64,000 nt of DNA from Microbacterium sp. SZ1 (GTDB lineage: Bacteria; Actinomycetota; Actinomycetes; Actinomycetales; Microbacteriaceae). Both the position numbers and the translations under genes were made by a program. Positions 9,055 through 16,578 of the stretch are shown in pieces; positions within the stretch are counted from its first letter, which is position 1; every line of letters starts with the position of its first letter. Under the pieces are notes generated by a model. The model did not search any database and was not told the DNA's origin. It saw only the letters and a program-made list of their open reading frames with translations. The DNA lies in contig NZ_LPVV01000023.1 in assembly GCF_002362255.1 (NCBI RefSeq), forward strand, positions 124,001 through 188,000. Reading direction: 5' to 3'.

Positions 9055-9096
9055 CCGGAACCACCCCAGACCCACGCCCCCACAGAGAGAGAACCC

Positions 9097-10563
9097 ATGA
9101 GCACTCAGACAGAGCAGGCGCTGCTCGACAGCATCCCCACCGGCCTCTTCATCGGCGGCGAGTGGATCGACGGCGAGACCGGCGCGACCTTCGACGTCAT
9201 CGACCCCTCGACGGGAGACGTCATCCGCACGATCGCCGACGCGACGCCGGCAGACGGCATCCGCGCCCTCGATGCAGCGGTCGCCGCGCAGGACGACTGG
9301 GCGGCCACCGCGCCGCGCACCCGCAGCGAGATCCTTCGCAGGGCCTTCGACCTCGTGCAGGAGCACAAGGAGGATCTCGCGCTGCTGATGACGCTCGAGA
9401 TGGGCAAGCCGCTCGCCGAGGCGCGCGGGGAGGTCGTCTACGGCGGTGAGTTCCTGCGGTGGTTCAGCGAGGAGGCCGTGCGCATCAGCGGCCGCTACGG
9501 CATCAACCCCGAGGGCACCGGCCACATGGTCGTCTCGCAGCGCCCCGTCGGCCCGTCGTTCTTCGTCACGCCGTGGAACTTCCCGTTCGCGATGGCGACG
9601 CGCAAGATCGCGCCGGCGCTCGCCGCCGGCTGCACCGTCGTGATCAAGCCCCCGGCACTCACGCCCCTCACGACCATCTTCTTCACGAAGCTGCTGGAGG
9701 AGGCCGGGTTGCCTGCGGGCGTCGTCAACGTCGTGCAGACGTCGAAGTCGTCGGCGCTGTCGGCCCCGATCATCGCCGACCCGCGCCTGCGCAAGCTGTC
9801 GTTCACCGGCTCGACCGAGGTGGGCCGCAAGCTCATCGCCCAGGCCGCCGAGGGCGTGCTGCGCGTCTCGATGGAGCTCGGCGGCAACGCGCCGTTCGTG
9901 GTCTTCGACGACGCCGATCTCGACAAGGCCGTGGAGGGCGCGCTGCTGGCGAAGTTCCGCAACATCGGCCAGGCCTGCACGGCGGCCAACCGGTTCATCG
10001 TGCACCAGGACGTGGCGGACGAGTTCGCCCGCCGGGTCACGGAGCGCGTGCAGGCGATGAAGGTCGGACGCGGCACCGAGGAGGGCGTCGCGATCGGCCC
10101 GCTCATCGACGAGGATGCCGTCGCCAAGGCCGAGGAGCTCGTGGGCGACGCCGTCGACCGCGGCGCGAAGCTGCTCGCGGGAGGCAAGGCCCTCGACGGC
10201 GTCGGCACCTACTACGAGCCGACCGTGCTCACCGACGTCGTTCCCGGCTCGGCGATCCTGCGCGAGGAGATCTTCGGCCCGGTGCTCGCGATCTCGACCT
10301 TCGCGACCGAGGAAGAGGCCGTCCGCCTCGCGAACGACACCGAGTACGGACTCGTGTCGTACGTGTTCACCGAGAACCTGCAGCGCGGCCAGCGGATGAT
10401 CGACGGCCTCGAGACCGGCATGATGGGTCTGAACGTGGGCGTCGTGTCGAACGCGGCGGCTCCCTTCGGCGGCGTCAAGCAGTCGGGTGTCGGCCGTGAG
10501 GGCGGCGCCGAGGGCATCCACGAGTACCTGTCCACCAAGTACACCCTGATCCCGGTCTCCTGA
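9097..10563 (+). CDS. gabD: NAD(P)-dependent succinate-semialdehyde dehydrogenase
   Basis: 488-residue aldehyde dehydrogenase. The motifs present are TPWNFPFAMATRKIAPALAA, the cofactor loop FTGSTEVGRKL, catalytic general base Glu260 in MELGGNAPF and nucleophile Cys294 in GQACTAANRF. The length and the GQACTAANRF context match GabD-type succinate-semialdehyde dehydrogenases, which finish the GABA shunt by making succinate. A GAGAGAGAAC ribosome site precedes ATG 9097. It is followed 23 bp later by a second, divergent aldehyde dehydrogenase, so one probably handles 4-aminobutanal and the other succinate semialdehyde. Which does which is not decidable from sequence alone; this one resembles GabD more. 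Confidence 0.88.
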   Translation: MSTQTEQALLDSIPTGLFIGGEWIDGETGATFDVIDPSTGDVIRTIADATPADGIRALDAAVAAQDDWAATAPRTRSEILRRAFDLVQEHKEDLALLMTLEMGKPLAEARGEVVYGGEFLRWFSEEAVRISGRYGINPEGTGHMVVSQRPVGPSFFVTPWNFPFAMATRKIAPALAAGCTVVIKPPALTPLTTIFFTKLLEEAGLPAGVVNVVQTSKSSALSAPIIADPRLRKLSFTGSTEVGRKLIAQAAEGVLRVSMELGGNAPFVVFDDADLDKAVEGALLAKFRNIGQACTAANRFIVHQDVADEFARRVTERVQAMKVGRGTEEGVAIGPLIDEDAVAKAEELVGDAVDRGAKLLAGGKALDGVGTYYEPTVLTDVVPGSAILREEIFGPVLAISTFATEEEAVRLANDTEYGLVSYVFTENLQRGQRMIDGLETGMMGLNVGVVSNAAAPFGGVKQSGVGREGGAEGIHEYLSTKYTLIPVS

Positions 10564-10586
10564 CCGAGCCGAAGGAGGACGAAAAC

Positions 10587-11951
10587 ATGACCGACTACGC
10601 CGTCATCAACCCCGCCACCGGAGAGACGCTGAAGTCCTTCGACACGTTCACCGACGAGCAGATCGAGGAGGCCGTCGCAGCGGCCGACCGCGCGCACCGC
10701 GAATGGTCGCGCTCGTCGACCGTCGCCGAGCGCGCCGCTCTCGTCCGCCGCATGGCCGAGCTGCACCGCGAGCGCCGCGAGGAGCTCGCCGACGTGTTCG
10801 TGCGCGAGATGGGCAAGCCGCGCGAGGCCGCGCTGGGAGAGGTCGACTTCGCCGCCGACATCGCCGAGTACTACGCCGACCAGGCCGAGGCCATCATGGC
10901 CGATCAGCCCATCGACATCCTCGGCGACGGCTCGGCGATCATCCGCCGTTCGTCGCTCGGACCGCTCGTCGGCATCATGCCGTGGAATTTCCCGGCGTAC
11001 CAGATCGTGCGCTTCGCGGCGCCCAACCTCATCGTCGGGAACACGATCCTGCTGAAGCCCGCACCGCAGTGTCCGGAGTCGTCGTCGGCGATCGCCGCGA
11101 TCTACCGCGACGCGGGCTTCCCGGAGGGCGCATACCAGAACGTGCTCGCCACGAACGAGCAGATCGCGACGATGATCGCCGACCCGCGCGTGCAGGGCGT
11201 GTCGCTCACGGGCTCGGAGCGCGCCGGTGCGGCCGTCGCCGAGATCGCCGGACGCAACCTCAAGAAGGTCGCCCTCGAGCTCGGCGGCTCCGACCCGTTC
11301 ATCGTGCTCTCGACCGACGACCTCGACGCGACCGTGCAAGCCGGAGTCGACGCGCGCCTCGACAACAACGGCCAGGCGTGCAACGGCGCCAAGCGCTTCA
11401 TCATCGTCGACGACCTGTATGACGCATTCGTGGAGAAGTTCACCGCCGCGATGGCGGCCGTCGAGGCGACCGACCCCATGCTCGACGACACCGTGCTGGG
11501 CCCTGTGTCGTCGGAGACCGCCGCGGAGAACCTGCAGAAGCAGATCGACACGGCCGTCGAGCAGGGTGCGACGCTGCTGACCGGTGGCACGCGCGAGGGC
11601 ACGTTCTTCGCGCCGACGGTGCTCGCCGACGTCACGCCGGAGATGGACGTCTACCGCGAGGAGCTCTTCGGCCCCGCGGCGGTCGTCTACCGCGTCGCCG
11701 ACGAGGACGCCGCAGTCGCGCTCGCGAACGACACGACGTTCGGCCTGGGCTCGTACGTCTTCACGACCGACGAGGCGCAGGCCGAGCGTGTGGCGGACAG
11801 GATCGAGGCAGGCATGGTCTACGTCAACCTCGTGCTGGCCGACAGCCCAGAGCTGCCGTTCGGCGGCATCAAGCGCAGCGGCACGGCCCGCGAGCTGGGA
11901 CACCTCGCCGCCGACGAGTTCGTCAACAAGAAGCTCATCCGCATCGGCTGA
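10587..11951 (+). CDS. Aldehyde dehydrogenase, short Sad-like type
   Basis: 454-residue aldehyde dehydrogenase, shorter at the N terminus than the upstream paralogue. Seen: IMPWNFPAYQIVRFAAPNL, LTGSERAG, catalytic Glu231 in ALELGGSDPF and Cys265 in NNGQACNGAKRF. The compact N terminus and the SDPFIVL segment resemble the Sad/YneI succinate-semialdehyde dehydrogenase group. In this cluster it could instead oxidise 4-aminobutanal from the amine oxidase to GABA. An AGGAGG ribosome site lies just upstream of ATG 10587. It is the last gene of the block; a strong hairpin follows within 15 bp. Confidence 0.85.
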   Translation: MTDYAVINPATGETLKSFDTFTDEQIEEAVAAADRAHREWSRSSTVAERAALVRRMAELHRERREELADVFVREMGKPREAALGEVDFAADIAEYYADQAEAIMADQPIDILGDGSAIIRRSSLGPLVGIMPWNFPAYQIVRFAAPNLIVGNTILLKPAPQCPESSSAIAAIYRDAGFPEGAYQNVLATNEQIATMIADPRVQGVSLTGSERAGAAVAEIAGRNLKKVALELGGSDPFIVLSTDDLDATVQAGVDARLDNNGQACNGAKRFIIVDDLYDAFVEKFTAAMAAVEATDPMLDDTVLGPVSSETAAENLQKQIDTAVEQGATLLTGGTREGTFFAPTVLADVTPEMDVYREELFGPAAVVYRVADEDAAVALANDTTFGLGSYVFTTDEAQAERVADRIEAGMVYVNLVLADSPELPFGGIKRSGTARELGHLAADEFVNKKLIRIG

Positions 11952-11965
11952 CGCCGGCGGGGCAG

Positions 11966-11995
11966 GAGGGGCGGATGCTGCGGCATCCGCCCCTC
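11966..11995 (+). terminator. Hairpin terminator of the polyamine/GABA operon
   Basis: A perfect 13-bp stem, GAGGGGCGGATGC with GCATCCGCCCCTC, closes a 4-nt loop, followed by a short pyrimidine stretch TCTCG. It lies 15 bp after the last dehydrogenase and faces the end of the convergent response-regulator gene, so it may act in both directions. Confidence 0.75.
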
Positions 11996-12109
11996 TCTCG
12001 TGCGGTCGAGCGACCGACCTGCAGGTCGTGCGCACGGATGCATGTCGGATGCGGCAGGCAGCGGTCTGCGGGCGTGTTCTCGGCCTGCAGGTGAGCCCCC
12101 CGGGTGCCG

Positions 12110-12763
12110 TCAGTCCGCGAGGTCGAGGTACGCGAGCACGGCGAGCACGCGGCGGTTCACGGCCGAGCCGGAGGCGACCCCCAGCTTCGTGAAGATCGTG
12201 TTGATGTGCTTCTCGACGCCGCTCTGGCTCATGAACAGCCGCTCGGCGATCCCGGCGTTGCTGTGCCCCTCCGCGATGAGCTCGAGCACGGCGGCCTCGC
12301 GCTCGCTGAGCTCGCCCATCCGCACGCCCGGTCCCGAGCGGTCGGCGATCAGCCGGCTGATGACCTCGGGGTCGAAGGCGACCCCGCCGTCGGCAATCCG
12401 CATGATCGCGTCGAGGAATCCGGCGATGTCGGAGACACGGTCCTTCAGCAGGTATCCGATGCCGCCGCGGCCGTCGAGCAGCAGCTCGCTCGCATAGCGC
12501 CGCTCGACGTGCTGCGAGAGCACGAGCACGGCGACTCCGGGGTGGTCGCGGCGGATGCGGAGAGCGGCGCGGATTCCCTCGTCGACGAAGTCGGGCGGCA
12601 TCCGCACGTCGACGATCACGAGGTCGGGCGCGTCGGCCGCGATCGCGGCGAGGAGGGCGTCGGCATCACCGACGGATGCCGTCACGACGTGCCCCTCGGC
12701 GACCAGCAGCTGGGCGATGCCCTCGCGCAGCAGCGTCGAGTCCTCGGCGATCGCTATCCGCAC
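12110..12763 (-). CDS. NarL/LuxR-type response regulator
   Basis: 217 residues. The receiver domain (1 to about 120) has acidic Glu7/Asp8, phosphoacceptor Asp52 in LVIVDVRMPP and the conserved Lys in YLLKDRVSD. The C-terminal LuxR helix-turn-helix reads LSEREAAVLELIAEGHSNAGIAERLF, then SQSGVEKHINTIFTKLG. It starts at GTG 12763, overlapping the kinase gene by 10 bp, so the pair is co-translated. The receiver carries an unusual MPPDFVDEGIRAA loop seen in actinobacterial LiaR/DesR-like regulators. The signal and target genes are unknown; the divergent or downstream neighbours give no clear clue. Confidence 0.9.
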   Translation of the reverse strand: MRIAIAEDSTLLREGIAQLLVAEGHVVTASVGDADALLAAIAADAPDLVIVDVRMPPDFVDEGIRAALRIRRDHPGVAVLVLSQHVERRYASELLLDGRGGIGYLLKDRVSDIAGFLDAIMRIADGGVAFDPEVISRLIADRSGPGVRMGELSEREAAVLELIAEGHSNAGIAERLFMSQSGVEKHINTIFTKLGVASGSAVNRRVLAVLAYLDLAD

Positions 12764-13863
12764 GGGATCACCGCCTCCACCACCGTCGGGCCGCCGAGCG
12801 GGCTGTGCACCCGCAGCCGCCCGTTGCGCGCCGCCACGCGCGAGGCGATGCCCGAGAGCCCGGTGCCCGCGGCATCCGCCCCGCCGACGCCGTCGTCTTC
12901 GACGCTGATCGAGAGCAGTCCGCCGTCGGTGCGCACGCGGATCGTGATCGTCTCGGCATCCGCGTGCTTGATCGCGTTCGTCACCGCCTCGCTCGCGACG
13001 AAGTAGGCCGCGGTCTCGGCGGCGCGGTCGGCGATCGGCGCCGCCTCGACGTCGAGGTGCACGGGCATGGCCACGCGGTCGCGCAGCGCCCGCAGCGCTG
13101 CCGACAGCCCGTCGCGCTGCAGCATCTCGGGGTACGTCCGCCATGCGACGTCGCGCAGGTCGTCGAGGATGTGCTGGGTCTCGGCGCGGACGGTGCGCAG
13201 CAGCGTGGCTGCGTCGGCGGGGTCGGAGCGCTCGACGCGGGCGAGCAGGATCGACAGCGCGACGACCCGCTGCTGCACGCCGTCGTGGATGTCGCGCTCG
13301 ATGCGTCGGCGCTCGGAGTCGACCGCGTCGACGACCTCGTCGAGAGTCGCGTGCAGCCGAACGACCTCCTGCGACAGCTCGCCGGCGCCCGGTCGCTGGA
13401 ACGTCTCCCAGAGCCGCCGCTCGAGCCAGGCGATCCCGCCGAGACCCGACAGGGCGAGGAACAGCAGCACGACACCCGGAATCACGAACAGGCCGACCGT
13501 CGTCCAGGTCACTCGCCCCGGCCGCGCGCTGAACAGAGTCACCGGACCGCCGGTCGCCGCGGCGGCGAGCATCTGGATTCCGACGACGACGCCGGCGGCG
13601 ATGAGGACGAGGATGCAGAGCACGACGAGCTGCAGCAGCACCGAGAGGGAGAGCAGGCTGCGCGTACGGCGGGCAGGCGGCGGGATGCGGCGGGCGATGC
13701 CGTCGATCCACGTCAGTCGGGACGCGAGGGCCTGGAGCACTGCGGGGGCCGGGCGGCGCGGCGACGTCGCGACCGCGACGAGCGTCGCGGGGAGCATGAC
13801 GACTCCGCCGGCGGTGCCGCCCAGCATCCGCAGCACATCGCGCACGATCGGCCGGGACGTCAT
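12754..13863 (-). CDS. Membrane sensor histidine kinase of the HisKA_3 (NarL-partner) type
   Basis: 369 residues. There are four predicted hydrophobic segments in the first 150 residues (near 14-32, 72-100, 122-145). The HisKA_3 dimerisation helix follows, with phosphoacceptor His193 in RDIHDGVQQRVVAL. The HATPase domain has an N box (SEAVTNAIKHADA) and G boxes (VEDDGVGGAD, GTGLSGIASRVAARNGRLRV). The short extracytoplasmic loops suggest an intramembrane sensing kinase, as in LiaS or DesK. A CACAAT box lies 6 nt before ATG 13863, so the transcript is probably leaderless. It forms an overlapping operon with the response regulator. The stimulus cannot be inferred. Confidence 0.9.
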   Translation of the reverse strand: MTSRPIVRDVLRMLGGTAGGVVMLPATLVAVATSPRRPAPAVLQALASRLTWIDGIARRIPPPARRTRSLLSLSVLLQLVVLCILVLIAAGVVVGIQMLAAAATGGPVTLFSARPGRVTWTTVGLFVIPGVVLLFLALSGLGGIAWLERRLWETFQRPGAGELSQEVVRLHATLDEVVDAVDSERRRIERDIHDGVQQRVVALSILLARVERSDPADAATLLRTVRAETQHILDDLRDVAWRTYPEMLQRDGLSAALRALRDRVAMPVHLDVEAAPIADRAAETAAYFVASEAVTNAIKHADAETITIRVRTDGGLLSISVEDDGVGGADAAGTGLSGIASRVAARNGRLRVHSPLGGPTVVEAVIPCG

Positions 13864-13879
13864 GAGTCCATTGTGCCGG

Positions 13880-14518
13880 TCAGGTCGTGGGTGTGCCCTG
13901 CACCCGCTGACGCACGCGCAGCACGACGAAGACCGACACGGCGGCGATGACCGCGGCGACCACGATGAGCTGCAGGCCGTCGGCGTACTGCTCGATGCGA
14001 TGCCACTGCTCGCCCAGCAGGAACCCAGCCATCACGAACACGGTGTTCCAGATCGCACTGCCGGCCGCGGTGAGCAGCGTGAAGCGCAGCAACGGCATCC
14101 GCTGCACCCCGGCGGGGATCGAGATGAGGCTGCGGAAGATCGGGATCATCCGCCCGAAGAACACCGCCTTCGACCCGTGCTTCGCGAACCAGGCCTCCGT
14201 GCGGTCGACGTCGCTGACCTTCATCAGCGGCATCCGGTCGACGATCCGCCGCAGACGAGCGGGACCGAGCCAGGCGCCCAGGCCGTACAGCGCGAGCGCG
14301 CCCACGACCGAGCCGACCGTCGTCCACACCAGCACCTGCCACAGCACGACCGAGCCCTGGCTGGCGGCGAAGCCGGCGAGCGGCAGGATCACCTCGCTGG
14401 GGATCGGCGGGAACAGGTTCTCGATCGCGACGGCGACACCGGCGCCGACGCTGCCGAGCGTCTCCATGAGGGCGATCGCCCAGTCCGCGAACAGGCCGAG
14501 GCTCTCAGAGGTGTCCAT
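13880..14518 (-). CDS. DedA-family membrane protein
   Basis: 212 residues of the DedA/SNARE-associated family, whose members act in lipid-carrier recycling or membrane homeostasis. The characteristic ENLFPPIPSEVILPLAGF motif is near residue 33, and the second family signature is FGRMIPIFRSLISIPAGV with the conserved arginines. There are four to five hydrophobic segments ending in a basic tail. A TAGCGT box lies 7 nt before ATG 14518, again consistent with a leaderless message. It is divergent from poxB. The lipid substrate is not inferable. Confidence 0.9.
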   Translation of the reverse strand: MDTSESLGLFADWAIALMETLGSVGAGVAVAIENLFPPIPSEVILPLAGFAASQGSVVLWQVLVWTTVGSVVGALALYGLGAWLGPARLRRIVDRMPLMKVSDVDRTEAWFAKHGSKAVFFGRMIPIFRSLISIPAGVQRMPLLRFTLLTAAGSAIWNTVFVMAGFLLGEQWHRIEQYADGLQLIVVAAVIAAVSVFVVLRVRQRVQGTPTT

Positions 14519-14620
14519 GCTCTCGACGCTACGGAGCGGAGGGGGAGGCCGTCACTGCGGCTGCCCGTCCGTCGAGGTGCGGAAAACCGGAAACCCTGCG
14601 CTGCGGCTCGCTCGGCTTCT

Positions 14621-14667
14621 TGCGCCTCCCTCGGCCGGATCAGGACGGAGTGGCCGAGCGAAGCGCA
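14621..14667. repeat. 47-bp palindromic repeat, upstream copy flanking poxB
   Basis: TGCGCCTCCCTCGG and its imperfect complement CCGAGCGAAGCGCA form a long imperfect inverted repeat. A same-length relative (about 34 of 47 positions identical) sits directly after poxB at 16500-16546. It lies between the divergent dedA and poxB promoters. Confidence 0.6.
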
Positions 14668-14705
14668 CGAGGCCGAGCGGAGGCCCCGGCCCGTTCCCCC
14701 GGGCG

Positions 14706-14711
14706 TAGGGT
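14706..14711 (+). promoter_or_regulatory. -10 box of a leaderless poxB promoter
   Basis: TAGGGT is followed by six bases and ATG 14718; no ribosome-binding site precedes the gene. Confidence 0.5.
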
Positions 14712-14717
14712 CGAAGC

Positions 14718-16442
14718 ATGGCCACGGTTGCAGAGAACATCGTCAAGACACTGGGTGCCAACGGGATCGAGCGGGTGTACGGACTCCCGGGCGATTCGCT
14801 GAACGGCTTCACCGACGCGCTGCGCAAGGACGGCAGCATCCGCTGGGTGCACGTGCGCCACGAGGAATCGGCGGCCTTCGCCGCCGCAGCGGATGCCGCG
14901 CTCACGGGCGACCTCGCCGTGGTCGCCGGTTCCTGCGGCCCGGGAAACCTGCACCTCATCAACGGCCTCTACGACGCCAACCGCTCGCGCGTGCCCGTGC
15001 TCGCGATCGCCGCGCACATCCCCACGAACGAGATCGGCACCGGCTACTTCCAGGAGACCCACCCGCAGGAGCTGTTCCGCGAGTGCAGCGTGTACGTCGA
15101 GTACGTCGCCGACCCGCGGCAGATGCCGCGCCTGCTGGAGATCGCGATGCGAGCGGCGATCGAGCAGCGCGGGGTCGCCGTGCTCGTGATCCCCGGTGAC
15201 GTCGCGCTCGCCGAGATCGCCGACGATCGCGCCGTCGTGATCGAGCGCACACGTCCCGTCGTCACGCCGAGCCCCGGCGAGCTCGAGCGCGCGGCCACGC
15301 TGCTGAACGCCTCGACCAAGACGACGATCCTCGTCGGAGCGGGGGTCGAGGGCGCGCACGACGAGGTCGTCGCGCTGGCCGATCGGCTCGGTGCTCCGAT
15401 CGTGCACGCGCTGCGCGGCAAGGAGTTCATCGAGTACGACAACCCGTTCGACGTCGGCATGACCGGACTGCTGGGCTTCGCGTCGGGATACCGCGCGATG
15501 GAGGCTGCCGACACCCTGCTCGTGCTCGGCAGCGACTTCCCCTACGAGCAGTTCTATCCGGAGCACGCGACGACCATCCAGGTCGACATCCGCGGGTCGC
15601 AGCTCGGCAAGCGGCACCCGCTCGACCTCGGTCTCGTGGGTGATGTGCGAGCGACGGTCGAGGCTCTGCTGCCGCGGCTCGCCGCGAAGGCCGACCGCGG
15701 TCACCTCGACGACGCTGTGGCGCACTACCGCAAGACCCGCGCGAAGCTCGACGACCTCGCGACGCCGACGAAGAGGGGTCGTCCGATCCACCCGCAGTAC
15801 CTCGCCCGCGTGCTCGACGAGCAGGCGACGGATGACGCGATCTTCACGGCTGACGTCGGCTCGCCCACGGTGTGGGCGGCGCGCTACCTGACCATGACCG
15901 AGGGTCGTCGGCTGATCGGGTCGTTCACGCACGGCTCCATGGCCAACGCCCTGCTGCACGGCATCGGCGCGCAGGCGTCGCACCCCGACCGCCAGGTGGT
16001 CGCGCTCGCCGGGGACGGCGGACTGGCGATGATGCTCGGCGAGCTGCTCACCGTCACGCAGAACGGCCTGCCGGTGAAGACCGTGGTGGTGAACAACTCC
16101 TCGCTGAACTTCGTCGAGCTGGAGATGAAGGCCGCCGGGTTCGTGAACTACGGCACCGGGCTCGACAACCCCAGTTTCGCGGCGATCGCCGAGGCGATGG
16201 GCATCTTCGCGCGCCGGGTCGAGAACAGCGAGGATCTGCCGGATGCCGTGCGCGAGGTCCTCGCGCACGACGGCCCCGCGCTGCTCGACGTGGTGACCGA
16301 GCGCCAGGAGCTCTCCATGCCGCCCGCGATCGAGGCCGCGCAGGTCAAGGGGTTCGCCCTGTATGCGATCCGCACCGTCATGTCGGGTCGGGGCGACGAG
16401 CTGCTCGACCTCGCCAGGGCGAACTGGCGCCAGTTCCTCTGA
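14718..16442 (+). CDS. poxB: Pyruvate dehydrogenase (quinone), pyruvate oxidase
   Basis: 574-residue thiamine-diphosphate and FAD enzyme. It decarboxylates pyruvate to acetate and CO2 and passes electrons to membrane quinones. An N-terminal PYR domain has the cofactor-activating Glu in VRHEESAAFAAAA (residues 49-50). The central FAD-binding domain follows, then the C-terminal PP domain with GDGGLAMMLGELLTVTQNGLPVK ending at NN (Mg-TPP binding). The C terminus (GDELLDLARANWRQFL) resembles the membrane-activation tail of PoxB. Length equals E. coli PoxB. Acetolactate synthase is the main relative, but PoxB-type features in the N-terminal and tail regions favour this call. It is monocistronic between two similar palindromic repeats. 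Confidence 0.9.
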   Translation: MATVAENIVKTLGANGIERVYGLPGDSLNGFTDALRKDGSIRWVHVRHEESAAFAAAADAALTGDLAVVAGSCGPGNLHLINGLYDANRSRVPVLAIAAHIPTNEIGTGYFQETHPQELFRECSVYVEYVADPRQMPRLLEIAMRAAIEQRGVAVLVIPGDVALAEIADDRAVVIERTRPVVTPSPGELERAATLLNASTKTTILVGAGVEGAHDEVVALADRLGAPIVHALRGKEFIEYDNPFDVGMTGLLGFASGYRAMEAADTLLVLGSDFPYEQFYPEHATTIQVDIRGSQLGKRHPLDLGLVGDVRATVEALLPRLAAKADRGHLDDAVAHYRKTRAKLDDLATPTKRGRPIHPQYLARVLDEQATDDAIFTADVGSPTVWAARYLTMTEGRRLIGSFTHGSMANALLHGIGAQASHPDRQVVALAGDGGLAMMLGELLTVTQNGLPVKTVVVNNSSLNFVELEMKAAGFVNYGTGLDNPSFAAIAEAMGIFARRVENSEDLPDAVREVLAHDGPALLDVVTERQELSMPPAIEAAQVKGFALYAIRTVMSGRGDELLDLARANWRQFL

Positions 16443-16499
16443 CGCCGCGCCGCGGCATCCGCGCCGTCGATTTCTTTCTGCGCGCTCCGCGCGGAGAAA

Positions 16500-16546
16500 T
16501 GCGCTCCCCTCGGACGATCTGCAGCGGAGCGTCCGAGGGAAGCGCA
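16500..16546. repeat. 47-bp palindromic repeat, downstream copy; probable poxB terminator
   Basis: Left arm TGCGCTCCCCTCGGACG and right arm CGTCCGAGGGAAGCGCA pair over 17 positions with one mismatch around a 13-nt loop. It matches the repeat at 14621-14667 in length and arm sequence. It lies between convergent poxB and the TPR gene and can serve as a transcription stop. Confidence 0.6.
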
Positions 16547-16578
16547 CATCTCCGAGGGAAGCGAACGGATGCTGCGGC

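Noticed and set aside
6649..10521. Minus-strand open frame of about 1290 codons across the permease and dehydrogenase genes
   Set aside because: It is rich in Arg, Asp, Glu and His with no recognisable domain, and lies opposite three clear genes; a typical antisense shadow in high-GC DNA.
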